Source of the DNA: Campylobacter sp. VBCF_01 NA2 | GTDB lineage: Bacteria > Campylobacterota > Campylobacteria > Campylobacterales > Campylobacteraceae | Direction: 5' to 3' | DNA: 64,000 bases | Assembly (NCBI RefSeq): GCF_027797205.1 | Contig: NZ_CP115607.1 | Location: 1,302,001 to 1,366,000 of the forward strand | Shown here: one piece after another, positions 43,981-53,079 of the stretch | How positions within the stretch are numbered: the first letter of the stretch is position 1 | Layout: each line of letters opens with the position of its first letter | Notes under the pieces: model-generated | The model's input: the letters and a program-made list of their open reading frames with translations, nothing else | The model's database searches: none | Told to the model about the DNA's origin: nothing | Program-made: the position numbers and the translations under genes

Positions 43981-45294
43981 ATGCAAATCGAAAAAATAAA
44001 AAATGATTTAATACTAAAAGAGGGGCTCAAATACTTCGATTTCGCCGCGTCCGGGCTAGCGTGCAATAGCATCGAGCGCGAAATCGAGCGGGTTTTGCGC
44101 ACTTATGCCAACACACACTCTCTTGGCGGCGAAAACGCCCACACCACGAGCGAATACTACGAAAACGCGCGCGCCAAAATCAAAGAAATGCTAGGCTGTG
44201 CGGGCAGATACTACCTCATCTCGTGCGGATTTGGCGCGACAGCCGCGATTAAGAAGCTATGGGAAATTTTAGGCATTTACCTGCCACCAAATACCAAAAA
44301 ACGGCTAAATTTGACAAATTTCGCCACAAATGAGCGCGCGAAATTTCCATTAATCGTGATTTCACCATACGAACACCACTCGGTCGAAATCAGCCTGCGT
44401 CAGGCTCTGTGCGAACTCGTGCGCGTGCCACTGGGTGCAGACGGGCTTATAGATTTTGGCAAATTAAATGAAATTTTAGGCGCAAATAAAGGGCGCGAAA
44501 TTTATGGCGTATTTAGCGCGTGTTCGAACGCCACTGGGATTTTAGTCGATTATAAGCGGGTGTTTTTGGCGCTGAAAATGCACGGCGCGAAACTTTTCAT
44601 CGACGCTAGCGCGCTTGTGGCGCATGATAATGTGGATTTGGGCTTTTGCGACGGGCTGTTTTTTGGCGCACACAAATTAATCGGCGGAGTGGGTGCGTGC
44701 GGGATTTTGGCACTGAAAAAAGAGTTTTTAGAAGGCGCGGAGCCCACATTTGCGGGCGGTGGCGCGGTAAAATACGCTGATTTTAGCACGCAAAGCTTCA
44801 TCATCGACAAAGAGAGGCTAGAAGAGCCGGGCACGCCCGGGATTACGGCGCTCATTAGGGCGTATTTGGCGCTGGATTTGCGCCGCAAGGTGGGATTTAC
44901 GGCGATAAAAGAGCGAGAAAGCGCACTAAATGCGAAATTTATCGATGAAATTTCAAAAATCAAAGAGATTAAAATTTACGGAAATTTAAGCGCGCCAAGG
45001 GTGCCGATTTTCGCCTTTAATATGCAAAATTTAGCCTCTGACGCCCTAGCCTCCGTGCTTAGCTCGAAATTCGAAATCCAAACGCGCTCTGGGTGCGACT
45101 GCGCAGCGCCGTATGGATTTGATCTGACAGGACTTGCGCCAGATCCCGTAAATCAGACCAAACCAAGCTGGGTGCGAGCAAGCTTCTCGTGGGTCAATGA
45201 CGAGGACGATATCGCCTACCTCGCCCACGCGCTCAAAGAAATCGTCAAAATCCGCACAAAGATAAATTTCGTAAGCGGAAAATATCGTTGCTAA
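43981..45294 (+). CDS. class V aminotransferase (cysteine desulfurase-like)
   Basis: 437 aa. PLP lysine in LFFGAHKLIGGVGACG. The Gly-rich loop CGFGATAAIKKLWEILG and the SACSNATGIL and HHSVE segments follow the CsdA/NifS-like subgroup. RSGCDCAAPYG near residue 365 puts a Cys where the desulfurase active-site Cys lies, so sulfur transfer is possible. The essential IscS/NifS of Campylobacter is a different gene, so this is a paralogue of unknown substrate. It is monocistronic. Confidence 0.85.
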   Translation: MQIEKIKNDLILKEGLKYFDFAASGLACNSIEREIERVLRTYANTHSLGGENAHTTSEYYENARAKIKEMLGCAGRYYLISCGFGATAAIKKLWEILGIYLPPNTKKRLNLTNFATNERAKFPLIVISPYEHHSVEISLRQALCELVRVPLGADGLIDFGKLNEILGANKGREIYGVFSACSNATGILVDYKRVFLALKMHGAKLFIDASALVAHDNVDLGFCDGLFFGAHKLIGGVGACGILALKKEFLEGAEPTFAGGGAVKYADFSTQSFIIDKERLEEPGTPGITALIRAYLALDLRRKVGFTAIKERESALNAKFIDEISKIKEIKIYGNLSAPRVPIFAFNMQNLASDALASVLSSKFEIQTRSGCDCAAPYGFDLTGLAPDPVNQTKPSWVRASFSWVNDEDDIAYLAHALKEIVKIRTKINFVSGKYRC

Positions 45295-45442
45295 ATTTCG
45301 CCTCCTGCAAGGTAAAAATACTGCGCCAAATTTGAAATAATGATAAATAAAGGATAAAAAAACGATGAAATTTGATAAAAATATAAAATTCGGTGGGCAA
45401 GGATGCTCACCCTAAGGTGCTGCAATATAGGAAGGATAACCG

Positions 45443-45808
45443 TTGAATAATAGCATTATTAGAAATATGACAAAAAAAGAGCAACTATTAATTAAAGTAT
45501 TGCTTAAAAATAAACTAGATGATTATAAGGATATTTATTTCAAATACTCAAATAAGGTAGTTGAATGGGGCGATTGTAGTGGTAGTTTTGATTTTGTTTA
45601 TGAACAAGAAATTGATCCAAAAAGCAATCGTTCATCAATAATTTCGGAAATTCGTTTTTATGATGTCGATGAAATTGTATGCGAAGCAATATTATTGGGA
45701 TATATCAATAAACAGTGTTTATATTGTATTGATATAGTAAAACTAGACGAAACTGGTTTATTGATTCAATTACCAACAAATGAAAACGAATTTTTCATAC
45801 CGGAATAG
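45443..45808 (+). CDS. hypothetical protein in cassette, 121 aa
   Basis: Starts at TTG 45443 with GAAGGATAACCG upstream. It is soluble and acidic. Its codon use is AT-rich (many ATA, TTA, AAT), unlike the GC-richer flanks, suggesting acquisition. The N-terminus IRNMTKKEQLLIKVLLKN and a strand-rich middle (IISEIRFYDVDEIVCEAILLGYIN) resemble small orphan proteins found as immunity partners in polymorphic-toxin loci; that is impression only. The next gene starts 9 nt downstream. Confidence 0.6.
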   Translation: MNNSIIRNMTKKEQLLIKVLLKNKLDDYKDIYFKYSNKVVEWGDCSGSFDFVYEQEIDPKSNRSSIISEIRFYDVDEIVCEAILLGYINKQCLYCIDIVKLDETGLLIQLPTNENEFFIPE

Positions 45809-45817
45809 GATTTAAAT

Positions 45818-46039
45818 ATGATTACTGAAATTTATATAAAAATTTTAAATGAAGATTTGTTGGTTTGGCGACCAGTTAAAGCTAAGCTTATAAAAGAAAA
45901 TATTTTTAAAATAATTGACAAAAGAGATTTTGTAAATGATTTTGATGAAAATTTAGAATTTATTTTTGACGATACAGTTGAGTGCTATTGTAAAAATGGG
46001 GAATATTATGCAAACAAACGCTTTTTATTATCCGAATAA
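45818..46039 (+). CDS. hypothetical protein in cassette, 73 aa
   Basis: Begins MITEIYIKILNEDLLVWRPVKAKLI. A single small beta-rich domain ends with DENLEFIFDDTVECY... and GEYYANKR. The pattern VWRPV-x-A and E-F-x-x-D-D-x-V-x-C recurs in small proteins found near immunity and toxin genes. Codon use matches its partner. It is second of the two cassette genes, just before the right inverted repeat. Function unknown. Confidence 0.6.
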   Translation: MITEIYIKILNEDLLVWRPVKAKLIKENIFKIIDKRDFVNDFDENLEFIFDDTVECYCKNGEYYANKRFLLSE

Positions 46040-46173
46040 TTTTGTATTTCTAAGAACTAGTATCGTAGGGTGGGCATCCTTGCCCACCACAATCATAAAT
46101 AAAGAATAAAAAATGATAAAATTCTCGGCGCAGTATCCCAAAATTTGCGAAGCGAAATTTGGCGAAATTTAAA

Positions 46174-46950
46174 TCACAAAATCACAACCAAAAACAAAAT
46201 CCCCACGATAATGCGATAAATTCCAAACGGGATAAAGTCAAATTTGCTAACAAAGCTCAAAAATAGCTTGATTGCGATTAGCGCGACCACGAAGGCAACC
46301 GCGCCACCAAGCAGAAAAATCCAAATATTTTGCGAATTTTGCGCGAAGGTGTCAAGGTTTTTGTAAGTATCATACAAAGTCGCCGCAAACATCGTAGGAA
46401 TCGCTAGCAAAAAGCTAAACCTGGCGGCTAAATTTCGGCTAAGCCCACAAAGAAGCCCAGCGATAATAGTCGCTCCCGATCTAGAAGTGCCCGGCACCAT
46501 AGCAAAACACTGCGAAAGCCCGATTATAAAGGCTTGTTTGTATGAAATTTCGCTGAAATGTTCGCTCTGGCTCACAGGCGGATTTTTCTTTCGCAAAAGC
46601 TCGACCATGATAAAAATCACGCCCCAAATGACAAGCATATACGCAGTCGTGGCGGGCGAAAATAGCGATTTTATCGTCTTATACATCAAAAAGCCGATGA
46701 TTGCTGTGGGGAAAAATCCGACCATTAACTTAACCCAAAGCGAAAAATCCTGCTTCAAGCGCTCGAAAAACATAAAAACTACCGCTAAAATCGAGCCTAG
46801 CTGAATTACGACTTCAAAGCATTTAAGCGTATCAGTTTGCTCCAAGCCCAAAAAATGCGACGCCAAAATCATGTGTCCGGTCGAGCTTACGGGCAAAAAC
46901 TCGGTCAGCCCCTCGACAACGCCTAAAATTATCGCACTAATTATATCCAT
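46174..46950 (-). CDS. uppP: undecaprenyl-diphosphatase
   Basis: 258 aa, about 8 TM helices. Motif 1 is VEGLTEFLPVSSTGHMIL (13-30), motif 2 is GTSRSGATIIAGLLCGLSR (about 150), as in BacA/UppP. It recycles the undecaprenyl carrier for peptidoglycan and glycan synthesis. It overlaps thiE by 14 nt. Confidence 0.96.
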   Translation of the reverse strand: MDIISAIILGVVEGLTEFLPVSSTGHMILASHFLGLEQTDTLKCFEVVIQLGSILAVVFMFFERLKQDFSLWVKLMVGFFPTAIIGFLMYKTIKSLFSPATTAYMLVIWGVIFIMVELLRKKNPPVSQSEHFSEISYKQAFIIGLSQCFAMVPGTSRSGATIIAGLLCGLSRNLAARFSFLLAIPTMFAATLYDTYKNLDTFAQNSQNIWIFLLGGAVAFVVALIAIKLFLSFVSKFDFIPFGIYRIIVGILFLVVIL

Positions 46951-47551
46951 TGATTATGCCTTGTAAATTTTTTATGTTTTGCGAAATGGTTTTTGGTCTG
47001 TAAATCGCACTCACAAGCGCGATATAATCAGCGTTTAGCTCCAAAATTTGAGCTAAATTTTGCTCGCTAATCCCGCCAATTATCGCAACTGGGATTTCAA
47101 GCTCACGCTTTGCCATTTGCACGATTTCGTGCGGGCAGAGCGGGGCTTCTTTTTTGGTGGAGCTTGCAAACATCGCCCCAAATGCAGCGTAACTCGCACC
47201 GCAGCTTTGGGCAATTTTGGCCCGTTTTATGTCGCTATAACATGTCACGCCGATGATTGAGTCTGCGCCCAAAATTTCACGCGCGCTGGCGGGATCTGCG
47301 TCATCTATGCCGATATGCACGCCGTGAGCGTGGAGTTTTTTCGCCAAAGCGACATTATCATTGATGATTAGCTTCGCGCCGTAATCCTCGCAAAGCGAAA
47401 TTAGCGAGGCGATGAGAGTTTCGTCTTGGCGTGGGAGTTTGGAGCGATACTGCACGAGTTTGACGCCACTATCTAAAATTTCACGCACCTGCGAAAAAAC
47501 GCTAGAATTTGGCGTCAAAACATCATCGGTAAGGGCGTAAATTTCACTCAT
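46937..47551 (-). CDS. thiE: thiamine-phosphate synthase
   Basis: 204 aa TIM barrel. LVQYRSKLPRQDE, LIINDNVALAKKLHAHGVHIGIDDADP and ALVSAIYRP match ThiE. GGISEQNL holds the phosphate loop. It joins HMP-PP and thiazole phosphate. It overlaps the secreted-protein gene and uppP, so the three are co-transcribed. Confidence 0.93.
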   Translation of the reverse strand: MSEIYALTDDVLTPNSSVFSQVREILDSGVKLVQYRSKLPRQDETLIASLISLCEDYGAKLIINDNVALAKKLHAHGVHIGIDDADPASAREILGADSIIGVTCYSDIKRAKIAQSCGASYAAFGAMFASSTKKEAPLCPHEIVQMAKRELEIPVAIIGGISEQNLAQILELNADYIALVSAIYRPKTISQNIKNLQGIINGYN

Positions 47552-48161
47552 TGATTGACATTTCTATCGTTGGTTTGTTTGGGGTTGGCTCTTCGGTTTT
47601 AGACGCAGGTTGCTCTGCACTAGGCTCTTTTTTAGGCTCACTTTGTTTGGCTTTTGGCTCATCTTTTATGCCAAAGGCACATTTGCTTACCTTTGAATAT
47701 TTTTTGCCAAAAAACCCTTTTTCGCCCTCAATCGCCAAAACGCTAGCCTTCACAAACGCCTCTTTATCGTCGTTTTTAGGCATAGCAAGTCCAGCCCTTA
47801 CCAAATCTAGCCCCAAATTTGACTTTTCGGTGCTGATATCGCAAATCAGCTCGTTTTTGCCCTCGGCTCTGATTTTTATGAAATATCGCTGGGTTGGGAC
47901 GAGAAATTTTTCAATCATATTTTTTTGATCTTTTTTGAAAGTTTTTAAATCTTTTTTGTCTTTGATACATTTAGCGACTTGCTTTTCGCTAATTAGCGTA
48001 ACTTCGCTAAATTTGCACATTAGCCTTGTCTTGCCCCGTTTAAAAAGCAATCTATCCTCGTCTTGGACGAAGCCTAGGAATTTCGCTACGATAAAATCAT
48101 CATTTCTCGCACACGCACTCGTAACCAAAAGCGATAAAAATATAAAAATCAGTTTTTTCAT
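47544..48161 (-). CDS. secreted protein with thermonuclease-like fold, function unknown
   Basis: 205 aa. Signal peptide about 1-18 (IFIFLSLLVTSACA). A middle of basic and aromatic strands contains LDLVRAGLAMPKNDDKEAFVKASVLAIEGEKGFFGKKYSK, which resembles the C-terminal helices of staphylococcal-nuclease domains. The Asp/Arg/Glu nuclease triad is not evident, so enzyme activity is doubtful. The C-terminus is a Pro/Glu/Lys-rich tail. Overlaps thiE. Confidence 0.6.
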   Translation of the reverse strand: MKKLIFIFLSLLVTSACARNDDFIVAKFLGFVQDEDRLLFKRGKTRLMCKFSEVTLISEKQVAKCIKDKKDLKTFKKDQKNMIEKFLVPTQRYFIKIRAEGKNELICDISTEKSNLGLDLVRAGLAMPKNDDKEAFVKASVLAIEGEKGFFGKKYSKVSKCAFGIKDEPKAKQSEPKKEPSAEQPASKTEEPTPNKPTIEMSINE

Positions 48162-48224
48162 AAAAGCCCTTTAAATAGAAAAAAGCGCAAAATTTAAAAG
48201 GCTAAATTTTGCGCCAAATTTGGA

Positions 48225-48953
48225 TTATTTTAGGTTGTATTTTTCTAAAAGTTTGTCGTATGAGCCATCTTTCTTCATCTCGTCGATTGCTTTGTTGAAT
48301 TTCTCCACAAGCTCAGGATACTTGCCCTTATCGAAAGCAAAGGCAAATCCGTCGCTTCCGTCAGACTCTCTCATAAACTCCACGATATCGTCGTTTTTCT
48401 TCAAATACTCCACGCCCACAGATGAATCCACGCAAAGCGCATCGACCTTTTTGTTTTTTACTAGTAGCACGCCAGCAAACACGGTTTCTGCTGGATTGAC
48501 ATCTGCGCTAGGAATTTCGCGGATTGCGTTTTCTTGGATTGTGCCAAGTTGCGCTGTTAGGCGTTTGCCTTTAAGATCGTCTTTGGTTTTTAGGCTATCG
48601 TCGTCTTTGTGTTTGATATATAAATTTTCAACCTCATAGTATGAATTTGTGAAATCCACAGCGTTTCTTCTCTCTGCTGTCGCGCTCATACCTGATCCTG
48701 CTAGATCGATTTTGCCGCTTTTTAGCGCTGGGATTAAGCCGTCAAAGCTCATATTTAAAATTTCGATTTTCAAATCGGCTCTTTTTGAAATTTCATTTAC
48801 CAAATCAATATCAAATCCAGTGATAGTTGAGTTTTCATCTACGAACTCAAATGGCGGATATTCGGCGTTTGTGCCCATTACATAGACATCTTTTGCACAA
48901 GCAATTGAGCCAACCAAGCTAGCTGCCAACATAAATTTAAGAAATTTTTTCAT
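48225..48953 (-). CDS. amino-acid ABC transporter, periplasmic substrate-binding protein
   Basis: 242 aa. Signal peptide 1-20 (SLVGSIACA). The Pfam SBP_bac_3 signature GFDIDLVNEISKRA is at about 45-58, followed by SAT-x-x-R-x-x-AVDFTNSYY. It binds polar amino acids (Gln/Glu/Cys-type clade); the exact ligand cannot be read. It is last in the permease-ATPase-SBP operon, 11 nt after the ATPase gene. Confidence 0.93.
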   Translation of the reverse strand: MKKFLKFMLAASLVGSIACAKDVYVMGTNAEYPPFEFVDENSTITGFDIDLVNEISKRADLKIEILNMSFDGLIPALKSGKIDLAGSGMSATAERRNAVDFTNSYYEVENLYIKHKDDDSLKTKDDLKGKRLTAQLGTIQENAIREIPSADVNPAETVFAGVLLVKNKKVDALCVDSSVGVEYLKKNDDIVEFMRESDGSDGFAFAFDKGKYPELVEKFNKAIDEMKKDGSYDKLLEKYNLK

Positions 48954-48964
48954 TTCTGCTCCTT

Positions 48965-49693
48965 TTAATGGTTTAAAATTTTGTTTAAAAAGTCTTTTAA
49001 GCGCGGATTTTGCGGATTTTCAAAAACATTTTTAGGCGTATCATCGACTAAAATATTTCCGCCGTCCATAAAAAATATTCTATTTGCCACATTGCGCGCA
49101 AAGCCCATTTCATGGGTTACGACAAGCATTGTAATGCCCTCTTTGGCAACCTCTTTCATAAGAGCTAAAACCTCACCTATCATCTCAGGATCTAGCGCGC
49201 TCGTAGGCTCGTCGAAGAGTATCACATCTGGGTTCATCGCTAGGCTTCTAGCGATTGCGATGCGTTGTTTTTGACCGCCTGAGAGTTTGTGCGGGAAAGC
49301 CTCCGCCTTGCTTTCCAAACCCACTTTTCGCAAAAGCTCCATTGCCTTTTCTTTGGCTTTTTCTGGGGTATAAATTCCAGCTTTTACCGGGGCTAGGGTT
49401 AAATTTTGCAAAACATTTTTATTCGCAAAAAGGTTAAAATGCTGAAAAACCATGCTGACTTTTTGGCGAATTTTATTGATATCGGTTTTTTTATCGGTAA
49501 TGTCTGCGCCACCGATTTTGATACTGCCCTCGCTTGGGGTTTCGAGCAAATTTAAACATCTCAAAAATGTCGATTTTCCACTCCCACTAGGTCCGATGAT
49601 TGCGACAATATCGCCTTTATTTATGGTTTTTGAAATGTTTTTCAAAACACAAAGCTCGCCATAATTTTTGCTTAAATTTGAAATTTCAATCAT
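48965..49693 (-). CDS. amino-acid ABC transporter ATPase
   Basis: 242 aa. Walker [10 protein letters not shown] (about 33-41), signature [17 protein letters not shown], Walker [13 protein letters not shown] and switch His in VVTHEMGFA. GlnQ/HisP type. It overlaps the permease gene by 8 nt, and energises uptake through it. Confidence 0.96.
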   Translation of the reverse strand: MIEISNLSKNYGELCVLKNISKTINKGDIVAIIGPSGSGKSTFLRCLNLLETPSEGSIKIGGADITDKKTDINKIRQKVSMVFQHFNLFANKNVLQNLTLAPVKAGIYTPEKAKEKAMELLRKVGLESKAEAFPHKLSGGQKQRIAIARSLAMNPDVILFDEPTSALDPEMIGEVLALMKEVAKEGITMLVVTHEMGFARNVANRIFFMDGGNILVDDTPKNVFENPQNPRLKDFLNKILNH

Positions 49694-50393
49694 GTCTATT
49701 TAGCCTTGATTCTAAAATTTTAACCAAAAGCGAGAAAAATTTCACACTCGCATAATAAATCACACCCGCGAAAAGTATCGGCTGAACCGTATATAGCGAG
49801 GCTTGCAGGCTTTTTGAATAAAATGTCAAATCCGTAATCGCTACAAGTCCCACGACCGAAGTTTCTTTAAAAAGGCTGATAAATTCGTTTGCCAAAGCTG
49901 GCAAGATATTTTTTATCGCTTGCGGGAAAACAATGACTTTCATCGCTGTCGAATACGACAGACCCATAGCGCGCGCAGCCTCCATTTGACCGCGATCGAC
50001 GCTGTTTATTCCACTACGGACGATCTCGCACACATAGGCCGAGCTGTTAAGACCTAACGCTACGATTGCGGCGAAAATGTTGTTTTGCCAGGTCGCAAAA
50101 ACGACAAAAACAAAAATCATAAGCTGTATGATTATCGGCGTGCCGCGGATGATATCGACATACTCGTCGATAATAAAATTTAAAATTTTATTATCCAAAA
50201 ATTTCAAAAACGCCAAAATAAATCCCAAAACTATACCAAGCGCGATACCGCCACTTGTGAGTATTAGCGTAACGCCATAAGCATTTACAAGCGCCATTTT
50301 GCGCGCGTCTGTTAAGTTATCTGGATAGCAAAAATAAATTCCTGCGCAGATGATAATCAACGAAAAAACAATCTTTAAAATTCTCTCGTTCAA
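49686..50393 (-). CDS. amino-acid ABC transporter permease
   Basis: 235 aa, about 5 TM helices. The EAA loop is [29 protein letters not shown], typical of the HisM/GlnP family. Starts at a TTG (50393) with AAAGG upstream. It is first of three transporter genes, overlapping the ATPase gene. Confidence 0.93.
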   Translation of the reverse strand: MNERILKIVFSLIIICAGIYFCYPDNLTDARKMALVNAYGVTLILTSGGIALGIVLGFILAFLKFLDNKILNFIIDEYVDIIRGTPIIIQLMIFVFVVFATWQNNIFAAIVALGLNSSAYVCEIVRSGINSVDRGQMEAARAMGLSYSTAMKVIVFPQAIKNILPALANEFISLFKETSVVGLVAITDLTFYSKSLQASLYTVQPILFAGVIYYASVKFFSLLVKILESRLNRHD

Positions 50394-50492
50394 TCCCCAG
50401 CCTTTAAATTAAAATTTAGCCTAAAAGCATACTAAAATTTTGATAAATTTCAAGTAAATTTTGATAAAATCGCACCTTTTAAGGAGTGGAAA

Positions 50493-51998
50493 ATGAGTTA
50501 TTGGATCTATGCCTCGATCGCTATGTATTTCCTAGCCCTCGTCATCATCGGCAGACACTACTACGACAAAAACGCAAGCCTGAGCGAATACCTCATCGAC
50601 AATCGCAGATTAAACCCCTTTGTAACCGCACTTAGCGCAGGTGCTAGCGATATGAGCGGTTGGATGCTTCTAGGGCTTCCTGGGGCGTTTTTTGCTACTG
50701 GAATTAGCACGGTTTGGATTGCAATCGGGCTTTGTATCGGTGCATGGTGCGCGTATAAATTTCTCGCAAAAAGGCTTAGAATTTACACCGAAGTCGCAAG
50801 CGATAGCATTACAATCCCCGATTTTTTGGAAAATCGTTTTAAAGACAAAACAAAATCTCTTCGCATAATCTCTGGACTTTTGATTATCGTATTTTTCACG
50901 CTATATGTTTCTAGCGGAATCATCGCAGGCGGAAAGAGCTTCGAGACATTTTTCGGGCTAAATTTCGCTTACGGCGCGATTGCGACGATTTGTATCGTTG
51001 TGTTTTATACATTTTTTGGCGGATTTAAGGCCGTGGCGATAACAGACGCTTTCCAAGGCGCGCTGATGTTTATCGTACTCATTATGATTCCAGCCTTTTC
51101 GTTTAATGCTCTACAAATCCCAGATAGTTCGAGCTTTTGGGGCGAGGTATCAAAAATCAGTCCGTCGCATTTGGATCTGTTTGAGGGACAAACTTTTCTT
51201 GGAATTTTGGGGCTTTTGTCATGGGGGTTTGGCTATTTCGGACAGCCTCATATCATCGTGCGATTTATGGCGATTAGAAATTCAGCCGAGATGAGTTCTG
51301 CGCGCAGAATTGGCATTTCGTGGATGGTTTTTGGACTGCTTGGAGCAATGGCTAGCGGACTAATCGGCCTAGTGTATTTTCACCAAAACTCCCTATCTAT
51401 CAGCGATCCAGAGAAAATTTTCCTAGAACTTGGCAAAATTTTCTTCCACCCATTTATCCTTGGCGTGATTATTTCAGCCGTGCTAGCTGCGATTATGAGC
51501 ACGATTTCTAGCCAGCTTTTAGTCAGTGCTAGCTCGGTTACGAAAGATTTTATTTTCGCATTTTATAAAAAAGAGGTCTCATCAGCCACGCAAACCCTAG
51601 TCTCCCGCCTCGCAGTCGTTTTCATCGCGGTGCTAGCTACGATTGCGGCGTTTTTGTGGGACGATAGCGTCTTAAATGTCGTCGGACACGCTTGGGCGGG
51701 CTTTGGCGCGAGTTTTGGCGCGGTGCTGCTTTTTAGCCTGTATTCTAAGCACATGAGTGCTTTAAGCGCGCTGTGTGGCATGCTAGTGGGCGGAATCACC
51801 GTCATAATCTGGATAATTGCCGATTTATCGGGCTATATTTATTCGCTTTTGCCTGGATTTACATTTTCGATGATTGCCATAATGCTAGTCAATAAATACA
51901 ACTCCGTGCTAGATAAAATGGCGGACGAGCCGAATCTAAGCGAAATTTCAATCGAATTCGAAAAGATGAAAGCACGAAACGAAAGCGAGAAAAAATAA
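50493..51998 (+). CDS. putP: sodium/proline symporter
   Basis: 501 aa, 13 TM helices of the SSS family. GASDMSGWMLLGLPGAFFATG and the later GYFGQPHIIVRFMAIR are PutP signatures, and LVSASSVTKDFIF holds the Na+-site serines. It imports proline. -10 TAAAAT at 50465-50470. The stop overlaps the HD-protein ATG. Confidence 0.94.
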   Translation: MSYWIYASIAMYFLALVIIGRHYYDKNASLSEYLIDNRRLNPFVTALSAGASDMSGWMLLGLPGAFFATGISTVWIAIGLCIGAWCAYKFLAKRLRIYTEVASDSITIPDFLENRFKDKTKSLRIISGLLIIVFFTLYVSSGIIAGGKSFETFFGLNFAYGAIATICIVVFYTFFGGFKAVAITDAFQGALMFIVLIMIPAFSFNALQIPDSSSFWGEVSKISPSHLDLFEGQTFLGILGLLSWGFGYFGQPHIIVRFMAIRNSAEMSSARRIGISWMVFGLLGAMASGLIGLVYFHQNSLSISDPEKIFLELGKIFFHPFILGVIISAVLAAIMSTISSQLLVSASSVTKDFIFAFYKKEVSSATQTLVSRLAVVFIAVLATIAAFLWDDSVLNVVGHAWAGFGASFGAVLLFSLYSKHMSALSALCGMLVGGITVIIWIIADLSGYIYSLLPGFTFSMIAIMLVNKYNSVLDKMADEPNLSEISIEFEKMKARNESEKK

Positions 51999-52540
51999 TG
52001 CTAAATTTGAAAATGGCAAAAGATTTAATCTCAGGCGCAATTTCACAGCCAAATCTGCTAGCGCATTGCGAAAATGTAATGGCCGCAATGGGGGCTATGG
52101 CGGAGTATTTCGGCGAGGATAAAGAATACTGGCAAGCAATCGGCTATCTGCACGATTTCGACTACGAAAAATTCCCAGACGAGCACCTAGCTCACACAGC
52201 TGAGCCACTTTTGGGCGCCGGCGTAGATGAAGCTAGCGTGCGGGCGATACTCAGCCACGGATACGGCATTTGCACTGATGTCGAGCCAATTTCAAATTTA
52301 GAAAAAAGCCTATTTTGCGTCGATGAGCTAACAGGCATAATCGACGCCTGCGCCAAAATGCGCCCAAACGACTTTGCGGATTTAGGCGCTAGCAGTGTAA
52401 TGAAAAAATTTAAAGATAAAAAATTTGCCGCCAAATGCGATAGAAGCGTGATTTTAAAGGGTTGTGAAATGCTTGGCATGGATATCAAAGAGGTCGTAGA
52501 AATCTGCATAAAAGGCATGAGAGAACTGCACCAGGCTTGA
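51998..52540 (+). CDS. HD-domain protein
   Basis: 180 aa. Metal ligands His23, His52-Asp53 (YLHDFDYEKF), then further His63/His66 and a C-terminal Asp (VDELTGIIDA), the H...HD...D arrangement of HD phosphohydrolases. It starts at the last base of putP, so it is coupled. Substrates are unknown; related small HD proteins act on nucleotides. Confidence 0.85.
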   Translation: MLNLKMAKDLISGAISQPNLLAHCENVMAAMGAMAEYFGEDKEYWQAIGYLHDFDYEKFPDEHLAHTAEPLLGAGVDEASVRAILSHGYGICTDVEPISNLEKSLFCVDELTGIIDACAKMRPNDFADLGASSVMKKFKDKKFAAKCDRSVILKGCEMLGMDIKEVVEICIKGMRELHQA

Positions 52541-53079
52541 TACAGCAGTGAAATTTTAAATTTCTGCAAAACACTGCCCCGAAATTTTAAATTCATAGAT
52601 TGGCAAGAATTTTACCTACGCAAAATTCTCGCAATGACAATGGTTGAGAAATTTGCATAATCTGTCATTGCGAGAGCCCAAAGGCTCAAAGCAATCTACG
52701 AGCATAAAATTTAAAGTGTGTAAATTTGCTGTCATTGCGAGCGAGTGTAACGAGCGAAGCAATCCAGTAAAATTTAGAGCAAAATTCAACCTAAATTTAG
52801 CATTGAACGAACACTGAAATTTTAGGCGAAATTTTATAAATTCTGCAAAAACACTGCCTTGAAATTTTATATTCGTAGATTGCCACGAATTTTGCTAACG
52901 CAAAATTCTCGCAATGACAAATTGGAAGCAAAATTTAAGTTGAAGTGTGCTGAAAATTTTACTGGATTGCTTCGGCAAAGCGTCTTGACGCTTTGCTTTT
53001 GCTCGCAATGACAGATTATACAAAATTTACAAATTTCGGGGCAGTGTTTAAAAAGTTGCGCTAGCGGGTTATGCTAAAT
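52541..53079. repeat. densest composite palindromic-repeat array (locus C)
   Basis: 539 nt without a gene. Five palindromic units: 52595-52641 (reverse; inner stem GAATTTT/AAAATTC), 52672-52712 (inner stem AGCCCAAAGGCT), 52730-52775 (inner GCGAGTGTAACGAGC), 52873-52921 (reverse) and 52965-53013 (reverse; AAAGCGTCTTGACGCTTT). ACACTGCCCCGAAATT (52571-) and ACACTGCCTTGAAATT (52851-) precede the first and fourth units. ATTTCGGGGCAGTGTTT is at 53033. The 52764-52810 tail matches those at loci A, B and D. Confidence 0.85.

Larger units (their letters stand above)
45318..46136. mobile_element. two-gene AT-rich cassette enclosed by inverted and direct repeats
   Basis: Outer inverted repeat: ATACTGCGCC (45318-45327) versus GGCGCAGTAT (46127-46136). 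Direct repeat: ATAAATAAAG (45343-45352 and 46095-46104). Inner inverted repeat: GGTGGGCAAGGATGCTCACC (45392-45411) against GGTGGGCATCCTTGCCCACC (46069-46088), each also a 7-bp hairpin. Between them lie two small genes whose AT-rich codon use differs from neighbours. No transposase or integrase is present. The boundaries are inferred. Confidence 0.5.
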
